Under the pieces are notes generated by a model, which saw nothing but the letters and a program-made list of their open reading frames with translations, was not told where the DNA came from and did no database searches. Source: CBFDCQ01 sp965603355 (GTDB lineage: Bacteria > Hydrogenedentota > CAZGCA01 > CBFDCQ01). Taken from it: a DNA stretch of 61,690 nucleotides. How positions within the stretch are numbered: position 1 is the stretch's first letter; each line of letters starts with the position of its first letter. This document shows positions 15,913 to 24,661 of the stretch, one piece after another. Location: assembly GCA_965603355.1 (NCBI GenBank), contig CBFDCQ010000009.1, positions 1-61,690 on the forward strand. The letters are read 5' to 3'. The position numbers were made by a program, and so were the translations under genes.

Positions 15913-16953
15913 CTAGAAAATGGCCTCGGGGTCGTAATACTCGTCCACGTTCGCCTTGTTGATACACACGGCCTTTGTGTACGAGATCTTGGGAAAGCCG
16001 GTCTTTCCTCCCAAGACTTCGAGGCCAATCTTGACGGCGGTTTCCGCGATCAGAACCGGATCGTTCAGGCCCGTAGCGCCGTACTTGCCTTCTTTGATCA
16101 GCTCCAGGGCCTCTTTCTGGCCGTCGGCCGCAGCAAAAACAAGAATATCGTCCTCTCTGCCGGCCTCTTTGATGGCCTCCAAAGCGCCCAGCGCCATGCT
16201 GTCGTTCTCCGCCAACATAACATTGATCTCGGGATGAGCCACGATCAGGGTTTCCATTGCATTGAGACCGCCCTCGTGCGACCAGTTGCCCCATCCCTGT
16301 GCCACGATCTCGAAGCTGAAGCGGCCGTACGTGCGCAACTGCTCCTCGATAATACCGCGGAACACGCCCTGGCGGCGCTCCTTGCCGACCGGATTGCCCG
16401 GTACGCCGCTGATCAGCGCCATCTTGATGTATTCCTGCCCCATTTGCTTGACGAGCCACTCGCCGATCAGCTCACCGTTGGCCAGATTGTTGGATTGAAT
16501 AGTAGTGATGAAATCCGCGGCGGGATCGATAGAACTGTCTATGATGATCACAGGCACACCGGCTCTCGTGGCGGCTTTGGTGGCCGGTATCGAGGCTTGG
16601 GGATCCTTCGGATTCAAAATCAGGAGGTCGATACCCTGCATCAGCAGGTCCTCGACGTCGGCCATCTGCTTGCTTATGTCGTCACGCGCCTCGGTGGAGA
16701 GAAACTGCATTCCGTGCTCCCGAACCTTCTTCTCGATGGTATTGACCTGCGCGACAAAGTACGGGGCGCCCAACGTGTACATGGACACGCCTACCTTTAT
16801 ATCCTTCAGATCCTTTTCCGCCGGCGCAGCATCGTTCCTGGCCGGGACAGTTTCGCTCCCGCCGGCCCCCAATTCCTGACCGCAGCCGGCCAACACGCAT
16901 ACCATCAAACTTGCTACCACCACTGAAGCCGCTAATCTCACTGTCCGCTTCAT
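15913..16953 (-). CDS. Ribose-type sugar ABC transporter, substrate-binding lipoprotein
   Basis: The 346-aa protein has a lipoprotein signal (CVLAGC), a short Gly/Ala/Pro-rich linker and a Peripla_BP_4 (RbsB-like) domain. IKVGVSMYTLGAPYFVAQ is the first strand and DLLILNPKDPQASIPAT the sugar-pocket region; NVMLAENDSMALGALEAIKE and ATGLNDPVLIAETAV match later strands. It should capture a monosaccharide and deliver it to the permease/ATPase pair downstream. The ATG at 16953 has GAGGAG ten bases upstream; a 6-codon longer frame exists. Confidence 0.92.
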   Translation of the reverse strand: MKRTVRLAASVVVASLMVCVLAGCGQELGAGGSETVPARNDAAPAEKDLKDIKVGVSMYTLGAPYFVAQVNTIEKKVREHGMQFLSTEARDDISKQMADVEDLLMQGIDLLILNPKDPQASIPATKAATRAGVPVIIIDSSIDPAADFITTIQSNNLANGELIGEWLVKQMGQEYIKMALISGVPGNPVGKERRQGVFRGIIEEQLRTYGRFSFEIVAQGWGNWSHEGGLNAMETLIVAHPEINVMLAENDSMALGALEAIKEAGREDDILVFAAADGQKEALELIKEGKYGATGLNDPVLIAETAVKIGLEVLGGKTGFPKISYTKAVCINKANVDEYYDPEAIF

Positions 16954-17002
16954 TCCTGTTTCACTCCTCATCTTCTTGTACGATTAACCATTTGCATGAC
17001 CG

Positions 17003-17014
17003 ACGTACATACGT
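17003..17014. promoter_or_regulatory. Palindrome upstream of the sugar ABC operon, candidate operator
   Basis: ACGTACATACGT has two perfect 5-bp arms around CA, 50 bases upstream of the binding-protein gene. Sugar operons of this class are often controlled by LacI- or ROK-type repressors, but no regulator gene is nearby. Confidence 0.25.
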
Positions 17015-17144
17015 ATTCCCCCACGACTTTCTCCCCAATCATCCGCTAAATATTACCCGAATCGGCCCGCGAAGTCCACCCAATTCTGCGGCCATGCAGC
17101 TCCGCAGAACTGTCCGCACATCGTTCCGCGCGGCGTCCTCGGCC

Positions 17145-17173
17145 TTGACGAGCAAACACCTTGATGGTAGAAT
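17145..17173 (+). promoter_or_regulatory. Sigma70-type promoter for the ArsB/NhaD-type transporter gene
   Basis: TTGACG (17145-17150), a 17-bp spacer and TAGAAT (17168-17173). The predicted leader of roughly 90 nt contains a perfect 8-bp hairpin, CCAACCGC/GCGGTTGG, at 17181-17209. It could affect expression, but no known riboswitch class is recognised. Confidence 0.55.
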
Positions 17174-17272
17174 CCACGTGCCAACCGCCGATATCCGGGA
17201 CGCGGTTGGGCTGACGCAGGAAGGAGGAAGCGGCGAGGGCAGGGGCGCCCTCCCGCGCACCGCAGGTCGTAA

Positions 17273-18553
17273 ATGAACGATAAGTACATTATCCTGGCCG
17301 TTTTTGCGCTTGCATACGTGCTGTTTGTCAGTTTCCCGAGGAAGCGACCCCTGATAGCGGCCGGTGCAAGCGTCATAATCATACTGCTTCCCGCAGTAGG
17401 CGTCCGCGAAGCGATCCTCCATTACATAAACTGGAACGTCATTGGCATCTTCTGGGGCAGCGCGGTGATAGCCGAACTGCTCATAATCTCGAGGATGCCG
17501 GCGTACGTTGCCGAACGCGTTGCCGCGACCAGCCGCAGCGTTACGCTGGCGATTTTGCTGGTGTGCATCTTCACATCGTTCTTAAGCGCGTTTGTCGAGA
17601 ACGTGGCCACGGTGCTAATAGTCGCTCCGGTGGCGCTCGCCATGGCCGAGAAACTCAAGGTTTCCCCGGTACCGTTTCTCACGGCGCTGGCCATCTCGTC
17701 CAACCTGCAGGGAAGCGCCACGCTCATCGGCGATCCACCGAGCATGATACTCGCCGGATACACCCGTATGACCTTCAACGACTTCTTCTTCATGGAGGGC
17801 AAGCCGGGAATATTCTTCGCCGTGCAGATAGGCGCTGTAGTATCCTTTGCGGTACTGTACTTCGTCTTTCGCAAGTACAGGCAGCCTCCGGAAGCGGAGA
17901 TCACAGAGAAGGTCGGTACGTGGATGCCCACCTGGATGCTTATCACTCTGATAGTCGCTCTTGCAGCGTCGTCGTACATCGACCCCGACTTCAAGTGGGC
18001 GGCGGGGACCATCTGCGCGGTTTACGGCGTTGCGGGTCTGGTATGGCACCGCCTCAAGTTCAAGAGCGGCACGCTCCGCATATTCAAGGAGCTCGACTGG
18101 AAAACCATGCTGTTTCTGGCGGGCGTCTTCATTCTTGTGGAATCGCTTACGGGTGCCGGATGGATATCCACGCTGGCGGATGGGGTATCGCGGCTGGTCG
18201 GAGAGAACCTTGTGTTAAGCTACTGTCTAATCGTAACGATCTCGGTCGCCTTCTCGGCGGTCATAGACAATGTCCCTTACCTCATGGCGATGATCCCGCT
18301 CGTGCAGCGGGTCGCGGAAAATATCGACGCGTCCCAGGAGCATCTCTATCTGCTGCTGTTCGGGCTGCTTATAGGCTCGTGCATAGGCGGCAACATAACT
18401 CCGATAGGCGCGTCGGCCAACATTGTCGTCGCCGGCATACTCGACAAACGCGGATACCCTGTGACGTTCCGCGAGTTCGGCAAGATAGGTCTTCCTTTCA
18501 CCATCGCGGCAACTGTCGCGGCCTCCATATTCCTCTGGTTCGTGTGGCGATAA
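17273..18553 (+). CDS. ArsB/NhaD-superfamily (CitMHS) membrane transporter
   Basis: The 426-aa protein has about 11 hydrophobic helices. Motifs of the ion transporter superfamily are present: INWNVIGIFWGSAVIAELL near residue 60, ENVATVLIVAPVALAM near 110, GSATLIGDPPSMILAGY near 150 and GNITPIGASANIVVAGI near 375. The duplicated helical hairpins with GDPPS and PIGAS are typical of ArsB, NhaD and related anion or Na+/H+ carriers. Substrate is not clear; no arsenic genes are nearby. The ATG at 17273 has only a weak site (AGGTCG). A strong AAGGAGGAA at about 17220 has no start codon at useful distance. Confidence 0.85.
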   Translation: MNDKYIILAVFALAYVLFVSFPRKRPLIAAGASVIIILLPAVGVREAILHYINWNVIGIFWGSAVIAELLIISRMPAYVAERVAATSRSVTLAILLVCIFTSFLSAFVENVATVLIVAPVALAMAEKLKVSPVPFLTALAISSNLQGSATLIGDPPSMILAGYTRMTFNDFFFMEGKPGIFFAVQIGAVVSFAVLYFVFRKYRQPPEAEITEKVGTWMPTWMLITLIVALAASSYIDPDFKWAAGTICAVYGVAGLVWHRLKFKSGTLRIFKELDWKTMLFLAGVFILVESLTGAGWISTLADGVSRLVGENLVLSYCLIVTISVAFSAVIDNVPYLMAMIPLVQRVAENIDASQEHLYLLLFGLLIGSCIGGNITPIGASANIVVAGILDKRGYPVTFREFGKIGLPFTIAATVAASIFLWFVWR

Positions 18554-18659
18554 CTGAGGCACATCTGCGGCAACCACTAGACGGAAACTGCATGCGGCGC
18601 ACCAGGATGCCGCCCGGTCGATCTTCTACCTTCCACGTATGCTGCGCTGCCGGATATCC

Positions 18660-18688
18660 TTGCGCACAGGGCCAACCTGAGGTATAAT
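18660..18688 (+). promoter_or_regulatory. Sigma70-type promoter for transaldolase
   Basis: TTGCGC (18660-18665), a 17-bp spacer and a perfect TATAAT (18683-18688). The leader would be about 60 nt and carries AAAGGAGGAG ahead of the start codon. Confidence 0.6.
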
Positions 18689-18757
18689 ACTCCTCCGTAT
18701 TCCCGAATCGTCTAAAAACCGCGTTTTGGCAACAGAGCAAAAGGAGGAGCGCATTAG

Positions 18758-19402
18758 ATGAAGTTTTTCATAGACACAGCGAGCGTCGAAGAGATACGCA
18801 AAGCCGCCGAAATGGGACTGATTGACGGCGTGACCACTAACCCGTCGCTTATCGCGAAGACCGGCAAACCGTTCCGCGAGGTCATCGAGGAAATATGCGC
18901 TATAGTGGACGGGCCCATAAGCGCCGAGGCTGTCAGCCTCGACACGGACGGTATAGTACGTGAGGCGCAAGAGCTCGCCTCGATACATAAGAACATTGTC
19001 GTCAAGGTCCCCTTGACTTTTGAGGGCCTGAAGGCGGTCAAACGGCTTCAGGAGGACGGTATTCGTACGAACGTGACGTTGTGTTTCTCGCCGTCACAGG
19101 CGTTGCTTGCCGCCAAGGCCGGCGCGTCGTATATCAGCCCGTTCGTCGGTCGTCTGGACGACGTGAGTCACGACGGCATGGAGCTGATCTCGCAGATACG
19201 GACAATCTATGATAACTATGAGTTCAAGACGGAGATCATCGTGGCGAGCATACGTGGAGCGAACCACGTCGTCGACGCTGCCCTCATGGGTGCGGACATC
19301 GCCACGATCCCCTTCGCCGTGATAGAGAAACTTGTTAAACATCCCCTGACGGACGTCGGTATCGAACGATTCCTCGCTGATTGGGAAAAGGTGCCCCAAT
19401 AA
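18758..19402 (+). CDS. tal: Small (FSA/TalC-type) transaldolase
   Basis: At 214 aa the length fits the compact bacterial transaldolase/fructose-6-phosphate aldolase group rather than the 310-aa TalB group. MKFFIDTASVEEIRKA, DGVTTNPSL and a Schiff-base Lys83 in NIVVKVPLT are visible. Further motifs are INVTLCFSPSQA-like TNVTLCFS and SPFVGRLDD. It moves three-carbon units in the non-oxidative pentose phosphate pathway, which would connect pentoses such as arabinose (released by GH127) to glycolysis. An excellent AAAGGAGGAG site lies upstream. It is followed by the peptidase gene after 53 bases. Confidence 0.93.
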   Translation: MKFFIDTASVEEIRKAAEMGLIDGVTTNPSLIAKTGKPFREVIEEICAIVDGPISAEAVSLDTDGIVREAQELASIHKNIVVKVPLTFEGLKAVKRLQEDGIRTNVTLCFSPSQALLAAKAGASYISPFVGRLDDVSHDGMELISQIRTIYDNYEFKTEIIVASIRGANHVVDAALMGADIATIPFAVIEKLVKHPLTDVGIERFLADWEKVPQ

Positions 19403-19455
19403 TCGATGAGAGTCGGGAACCTGGGTATGCTGCAGGAAGGAAAGCGTGAGTCGTC

Positions 19456-20532
19456 ATGAAAAAGGAAACTGAAGGATTGCTCAAGGAGCTCACCGAAGCC
19501 GACGGCGTCTCCGGATACGAGCGTGAAGTCAGCGAGATCATCGAACGGCATCTGAAACCCACATGCTCGGTCAGCTACGACAAGCTCGGCAGCATTATAT
19601 GCAAGAAGGTCGGCACGGCCGAGAGTCCCCGCATCATGCTCTGCGGTCACATGGACGAGGTGGGGTTCATGGTGAAAAAGGTGACCGACAAGGGTTTCGT
19701 GCGGTTCCTGCCTCTCGGCGGCTGGTGGGACCAGGTGCTGCTCGCCCAGCAGGTGGTCATCAAGACGCACAAAGGCGACGTGCCCGGCATCATAGGCTCG
19801 AAACCGCCTCACGCGCTCGAACCGGAAGAGCGAAAGAAGGTCGTCACACAGAAAAACATGTTCATTGATGTCGGCGTATCGTCCAAAGCCGATGCCGAGA
19901 AGAGGCTTGGCGTGCGACCCGGCGACCCGATCGTACCGGTCTGTCCTTTTACTTCCATGGACCGCGGCAGGACGTTCATGGCGAAAGCATGGGATGACCG
20001 CATCGGGTGCGCCATGTTCGTCGATGTGATAAAGAGGCTTGCGAGGAGAAAACATCCAAACGCCGTGTACGGTGTCGGCAGCGTCCAGGAGGAGGTCGGT
20101 CTACGAGGCGCGAGAACGAGCGTCACGCTTGTTAAACCGGATGCCGCGCTGGTCATGGAAGTGGGACTGGCCACCGATACCCCGGACGTCAGACCGGACG
20201 ATGTGGAAGGCCAGCTCGGCAAGGGACCTCAGATCGCTATACTGGACTCGAGCATGATCCCGAATCTCAAGCTGCGCGACCTCGCCATCGCGACCGCGGA
20301 GGAGTCGAAGATACCGTACCAGCTCCAGGCGCTGACGCGCGGAGGGCAGGACGGCGGTCAGATCCACGTATATGCCGAGGGCGTGCCGTGCGTCTACGTC
20401 GGCGTGCCGACACGTTACATCCACAGTCATGCGGGAATAATCCACGGAAAAGATTACGAGAACGCCGTCAAGCTCGTTGAAGCGGTCGTCAAGAAGCTCG
20501 ACAGGAAAACCGTGCGGAATTTGACGAGATGA
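19456..20532 (+). CDS. M42-family metal aminopeptidase
   Basis: The 358-aa protein has the M42 di-metal ligands in order: His and Asp in CGHMDEVGF (about 64-68), bridging Asp in AWDDRIG (about 178), catalytic Glu pair in VQEEVGLRGA (about 212), Asp in GLATDTPDV and the final His in YIHSHAG (about 321). M42 enzymes (tetrahedral aminopeptidases, glutamyl aminopeptidases, once called endoglucanase M) trim peptides in the cytoplasm. It is probably co-transcribed with transaldolase. AAGGAAAG lies upstream of the ATG. Confidence 0.92.
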   Translation: MKKETEGLLKELTEADGVSGYEREVSEIIERHLKPTCSVSYDKLGSIICKKVGTAESPRIMLCGHMDEVGFMVKKVTDKGFVRFLPLGGWWDQVLLAQQVVIKTHKGDVPGIIGSKPPHALEPEERKKVVTQKNMFIDVGVSSKADAEKRLGVRPGDPIVPVCPFTSMDRGRTFMAKAWDDRIGCAMFVDVIKRLARRKHPNAVYGVGSVQEEVGLRGARTSVTLVKPDAALVMEVGLATDTPDVRPDDVEGQLGKGPQIAILDSSMIPNLKLRDLAIATAEESKIPYQLQALTRGGQDGGQIHVYAEGVPCVYVGVPTRYIHSHAGIIHGKDYENAVKLVEAVVKKLDRKTVRNLTR

Positions 20533-20540
20533 ACGGCGCC

Positions 20541-20570
20541 CACGCGCCGAAAAAGCTCAATCGGCGCGTG
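20541..20570. terminator. Hairpin between convergent genes
   Basis: CACGCGCCG and CGGCGCGTG form a perfect 9-bp stem with a 12-nt loop. It lies just after the peptidase stop and overlaps the last codons of the convergent histidine kinase. There is no long U-tract, so it may be a bidirectional or weak terminator. Confidence 0.5.
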
Positions 20571-22017
20571 CTGACGCGGGCAGGGATATCTTGAACGTGG
20601 CACCGCGTTCGTCCCCGTCTTCCAGCTTTATCCCACCGCCGTGGGCTGTCACGATTCGGTGCACAATTGCCAGGCCAAGCCCGGTACCATCCTGTTTCTG
20701 CGTGAAGAAGGGCTTAAACACCCGGTCCCTGTCCTCCGCCGGCACGCCCGGACCATCGTCGCTGACGAGGAGCACGGTCTCCTCCTCCCGGGAACCGTTG
20801 CGGCCCGGGCATAGCGTTATGGCCACGCTGCCGCCATCGTTCACGGCGTCCGCCGCATTGTTGATGAGATTGACGACAGCTTGGGCAAGTTTCTCGGAGT
20901 CGCCGCGTACGGATCTGACCTCCTCATCGAATGAGGTCACGACGATTATCCGTTTCTCGTCGAGCCTGGCGGAACACAGCGCAAGCGCCCGTCCGACCAC
21001 CTCGCGCAGGTCAACTTCACTGAGGTTGAGCTGGAACGGTCGCGCAAAAGCCAGAAAGTGGCTGACCGTGCCATCGAGTAACGACACCTCCTGGAGGATG
21101 TCGGCTACCTTCTCTCTGCTCGCGTCCTGGCCATCCATTTCTCTGAGCAGCAGTTCCGACATACCGGAAATTGCCGCAAGCGGATTACGAAGCTCGTGGA
21201 CCACTCCGGCGGTAAGCTCTCCGAGCGCCGCCATCTGCCGGCTCAGCTCGACGTCACGCTGCAGCATCTTTGTCTCCGTCAGATCGGTAAACAGGACGAT
21301 GATTCCTTCAAACCATCCGGCCGCGCTAAGCAAATGCGATACGGCGATGCCGAGATGCACTTTGCCGCCGTCATTTCGCGCGACTTCAACCTCAATTCTG
21401 CCGACCATCTTGCGGTAGCGCAGGGCATCAATGACGAGGTTGCGCATCACTTCGTCCAGAGCAAGCTCCTCGACCAGTCTCTCAACGATCTCCTCCGAAC
21501 GCAGTCCCAGAATCCGCTCAGCGGCCCTGTTCACCGTCGCCACGCGGCTATCCTTGCGCACGACAATAACACCGCTGCTCATACTCTGCAGTATCTCTTC
21601 GTTCAGCTGTTTCAGTTCGGACAGGGACATTATCAGACCGGCAAGCTTTTCCGTCATCTCATTGAACGACCGCGCAAGGCTGCCCATTTCGTCGCGCGAA
21701 TCGACCTTCACACGACGTGCAAGGTCTCCACCAGCGATCTCCTTGGACGCCGCGAGAAACTCCTTGACCGGCGTCATCACGAGGCATCTCAGCAAAAACC
21801 ACTGCACTACGATGAGGCTGATATACGCCGTGGATGTCGCGATCATTAGCACGATCACGCTCAGAAAGAAGGCGTCCGGATCATTGACAAAATGCCGCTC
21901 GAGCACCGAGACCACCAGGCCGAACAGCAGAAGTAGGATGGCGCCTACCAGAAGGACGGTGGCAGTGATGAACCTCTCTTCAAGAGATAGGTTTAATCGG
22001 GAGAGCAGTCGTTTCAT
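20557..22017 (-). CDS. Membrane sensor histidine kinase (HAMP-PAS-HisKA-HATPase)
   Basis: The 486-aa protein has two membrane helices (about 18-40 and 50-72) and then HAMP (about 73-125, LARRVKVDSRDEMGSLARSF). A PAS domain (about 145-255), the phospho-accepting histidine in VVHELRNPLAAI (about 275) and an ATPase domain with N, G1 and G2 boxes (LINNAADAV, SDDGPGVP, GTGLGLAIVHRIV) follow. It is transcribed after, and 18 bases from, the adjacent sigma54 activator, making an NtrB/NtrC-like pair. The periplasmic loop is short, so the signal may be sensed in the membrane or cytoplasm. The ribosome site is weak. Confidence 0.9.
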   Translation of the reverse strand: MKRLLSRLNLSLEERFITATVLLVGAILLLLFGLVVSVLERHFVNDPDAFFLSVIVLMIATSTAYISLIVVQWFLLRCLVMTPVKEFLAASKEIAGGDLARRVKVDSRDEMGSLARSFNEMTEKLAGLIMSLSELKQLNEEILQSMSSGVIVVRKDSRVATVNRAAERILGLRSEEIVERLVEELALDEVMRNLVIDALRYRKMVGRIEVEVARNDGGKVHLGIAVSHLLSAAGWFEGIIVLFTDLTETKMLQRDVELSRQMAALGELTAGVVHELRNPLAAISGMSELLLREMDGQDASREKVADILQEVSLLDGTVSHFLAFARPFQLNLSEVDLREVVGRALALCSARLDEKRIIVVTSFDEEVRSVRGDSEKLAQAVVNLINNAADAVNDGGSVAITLCPGRNGSREEETVLLVSDDGPGVPAEDRDRVFKPFFTQKQDGTGLGLAIVHRIVTAHGGGIKLEDGDERGATFKISLPASARAD

Positions 22018-22035
22018 GGTAGTCGCGTTCCAGGT

Positions 22036-23370
22036 TCACTCGAGACCGTACTTCTTGATCTTGTACATGAGCGTAGTTCTCTTGACCCCGAGCTCTTCGG
22101 CTGCCTTGCTCTTGTTCCAGCGGTTCCTGTCGAGCGCCGTCTTGATCATCTCGAGCTCGACCTCGCTCGTCAGAGTCGCGAGCTTATCAGCTACAGGAGA
22201 GTGTGCCGGCGACTGCGGACAGCCGGCCAACTCCGGGCGTATCTCTCGCAAAGTGATGACATCGCTTTCAGCAAGCACCATAGCTCGTTCGAGACAGTTC
22301 TCCAGTTCGCGGACGTTACCGGGCCATGAATACCTGCGGAACGCGTCCATCACATCGGGCATGATTTCCAGGGGCGTGCGTTCCGCGCTGCGCGCGACGC
22401 GCTGCATGAGGTACGTGGCGAGCTGCTCGATATCGCCGCCCCTCTCGCGCAGTGGGGGGATATGTATGGAGAGGACGTTGAGCCTGTAAAAGAGGTCCTC
22501 GCGGAACTTTCCTTGTCGAATGCGCTCCTGCAGGTCGCAGTTTGTCGCGGCAACGATTCTCGCGTCGGTCTTGAGGGTTTCGGTTCCGCCAACGCGCTCG
22601 AACTCCGCCAGCTCGAGCACGCGCAGAAGCTTGAGCTGGATGCTCGGGTCAACGTCGCCGATCTCGTCCAGAAAAAGCGTCCCTCCATCGGCCATCTCGA
22701 ACCTGCCGGGTTTTGTCTGAATGGCGCCCGTAAACGCTCCCTTCTCGTGACCGAAAAGCTCGCTCTCGAGCACTCCGGGCGCCAGGGCCGCGCAGTTGAC
22801 CGCGACAAACGGCCCATCGCGTCTGTCGCTGCAGTCATGGATCGCTCTTGCCACGAGCTCTTTGCCTGTGCCACTTTCCCCGGTGACAAGGACCGAGCTT
22901 CTTGCGCAAGCCACCTTGCGCACGAACCGGACAATCCGCTGTGTCACCGCGCTGTCGCCAACGATGGCCCAGCTATCATTCGCTGGCTGCCCGTTGTCGG
23001 TTGTCGGCACCTTGAGTCGCAGGATCCTGTCGATCTTCGTCTCGACCTCAGCAAGCTTGAACGGCTTTGCCACGAAATCAAACGCGCCGAGCCTCATGGC
23101 CTCGACGGCTGACTCTATAGTGCCGTACGCGGTGATCACGATGACCTCCGTCTCTGGACAGGCGCGTTTGGCCTCCCTCAGCACGCCCATCCCGTCAACC
23201 CTGGGCATCTTCAGGTCCGTCACCACGACGTCGTATCCAGTGGAGGAAAGTCTGCGAAGCGCCTCCTCGCCGCCGGCGGCCGTATCGACATCCAGCCCCC
23301 TGGCGACGAAGGCCGATTCCAGCACCTTCCTCATATTTTCCTTATCGTCAACGACCAAGATCTTGTGCAT
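22036..23370 (-). CDS. Sigma54-dependent NtrC-family response regulator
   Basis: The 444-aa protein has a receiver domain (MHKILVVDDKENMRK; phospho-Asp in VVVTDLKMP) and an AAA+ domain with Walker A GESGTGKE. The sigma54-contact loop KGAFTGA is present, with Walker B FLDEIGD, and a Fis-type HTH ends the protein (NRWNKSKAAEELGVKRTTL). The GAFTGA loop means it should remodel sigma54 polymerase. The start at 23370 is chosen because the receiver domain begins there; an ATG at 23388 is possible. It starts just after pilC, so pilus genes and regulators share a transcript. Confidence 0.92.
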   Translation of the reverse strand: MHKILVVDDKENMRKVLESAFVARGLDVDTAAGGEEALRRLSSTGYDVVVTDLKMPRVDGMGVLREAKRACPETEVIVITAYGTIESAVEAMRLGAFDFVAKPFKLAEVETKIDRILRLKVPTTDNGQPANDSWAIVGDSAVTQRIVRFVRKVACARSSVLVTGESGTGKELVARAIHDCSDRRDGPFVAVNCAALAPGVLESELFGHEKGAFTGAIQTKPGRFEMADGGTLFLDEIGDVDPSIQLKLLRVLELAEFERVGGTETLKTDARIVAATNCDLQERIRQGKFREDLFYRLNVLSIHIPPLRERGGDIEQLATYLMQRVARSAERTPLEIMPDVMDAFRRYSWPGNVRELENCLERAMVLAESDVITLREIRPELAGCPQSPAHSPVADKLATLTSEVELEMIKTALDRNRWNKSKAAEELGVKRTTLMYKIKKYGLE

Positions 23371-23405
23371 TTCGCCACCACCGCTCATCGCTCGCTCGTT
23401 GCTGC

Positions 23406-24650
23406 TCAGCTGAGCAGCGTCGACAGGTTCAGGATCGGCATGAACAGCGCTATCACTATGAAGCCGACCGTGACCCCAAGAAACGCGATCAACAACGGCT
23501 CGACCAGGCTCGTGAGACTCGCGACTGCGGCGTCCACCTCCGAATCGTAAAAGTCGGCTATCTTGGATAACAGCGTTTCCATAGCCCCCGTCTTCTCTCC
23601 GACGCTGATCATCCGGGTGACCATCGGCGGAAACACACCCGACTCCTCCCACGGTTCGGCCAGCGTCTTACCTGCACGCACACTGTCCTGCGACTCGTGC
23701 ACCGCCTTAGCGAACACCCGGTTACCTGCGGTTCTCTCCACAATCTCGAGCGCCCCCAGTATCGGGACACCACTCCGTATGAGCGTGCTCAGCGTTCTGG
23801 TGACCCTCGATACGGCCACCTTGCGGAGCAGCTTGCCAAACACCGGCAGTCTCAGCTTCAGCCTGTCGAACATCATTCCGCCTGAAGCCGACCGGGTGTA
23901 CATTCGCAGCACCATGTAAGCCAGGATCATGGCACCCACTACCCACAGGAGATTGTGCCTCAACATATCGCTGATCGCGATGAGCAATCGTGTAGGACCG
24001 GGCAGCTCCTTGCCAAAACTGGCAAATATATCCCTGAATCTCGGTACCACCCAGGTCAGCAGTCCTGCAGCTATCAGCATCACGAGAGTGAACGCTGCTG
24101 CCGGGTAGGTCATGGCGGAACGGATCTTGCGCTTAAGAACCGCTGTCGCTTCCATGTACTCAGCCAGACGTAAGAGTATCCCGTCCAGGTTACCGCTCGC
24201 TTCACCGGCCCGTACCATGCTCACGTACAGATCGGTGAACGCTGCGGGGTGCTTCCCCAACGCTTCGGAGAAGGTCTCGCCACCTTCAACGTCCGAAGAG
24301 ATCTCTTTCAGGATGCGGCTCAGGTTGGCATCCTCCGTCTGCTGGGCAAGTATGTCAAGCCCCTGCATCAAAGGCAGACCGGCGTTGACTATCGTGGCGA
24401 GCTGACGAGTGAAGATCACCATCTCGTCCCCCCTGACCTTGCCGGAACGCAGTCCGAGCAGAATGGCCGACAAGCCCCGCACGCCGCCGCCGGCACCGCC
24501 CGCCTTTGCAGCCGCGGATTCCGCAACCTGCGTGGGCGTCCAACCGCGTCGCTGAAGCTCCATGATCAGCAGTTGACGGTTGTCCGCGACCGACCTACCG
24601 GTATGAACCCTTCCCGCGCGATCTCGCACTGTGTACACAAACGTAGGCAT
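23406..24650 (-). CDS. pilC: Type IV pilus inner-membrane platform protein PilC
   Basis: The 414-aa protein has two GspF/PilC helical domains (about 70-195 and 275-400) and three membrane segments. Typical sequences are FTRQLATIVNAGLPLMQGLDIL and LVSMVRAGEASGNLDGILLRLAEYM-like DLYVSMVRAGEASG in the first half, and VTRTLSTLIRSGVPILGALEI and MISVGEKTGAMETLLSKIA in the second, read in segments. It couples the pilus motor ATPases to pilin insertion. GGGAGG precedes the ATG at 24650. It lies between two sigma54 activator genes, 11 bases after one and 35 before the other. A second paralog (gspF) is at 42810-44030. Confidence 0.93.
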   Translation of the reverse strand: MPTFVYTVRDRAGRVHTGRSVADNRQLLIMELQRRGWTPTQVAESAAAKAGGAGGGVRGLSAILLGLRSGKVRGDEMVIFTRQLATIVNAGLPLMQGLDILAQQTEDANLSRILKEISSDVEGGETFSEALGKHPAAFTDLYVSMVRAGEASGNLDGILLRLAEYMEATAVLKRKIRSAMTYPAAAFTLVMLIAAGLLTWVVPRFRDIFASFGKELPGPTRLLIAISDMLRHNLLWVVGAMILAYMVLRMYTRSASGGMMFDRLKLRLPVFGKLLRKVAVSRVTRTLSTLIRSGVPILGALEIVERTAGNRVFAKAVHESQDSVRAGKTLAEPWEESGVFPPMVTRMISVGEKTGAMETLLSKIADFYDSEVDAAVASLTSLVEPLLIAFLGVTVGFIVIALFMPILNLSTLLS

Positions 24651-24661
24651 TGCTACCTCCC

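Noticed and set aside
17145..17209. Riboswitch in the transporter leader
   Set aside because: Only one simple 8-bp hairpin is seen and no known aptamer pattern; kept only as a note on the promoter.
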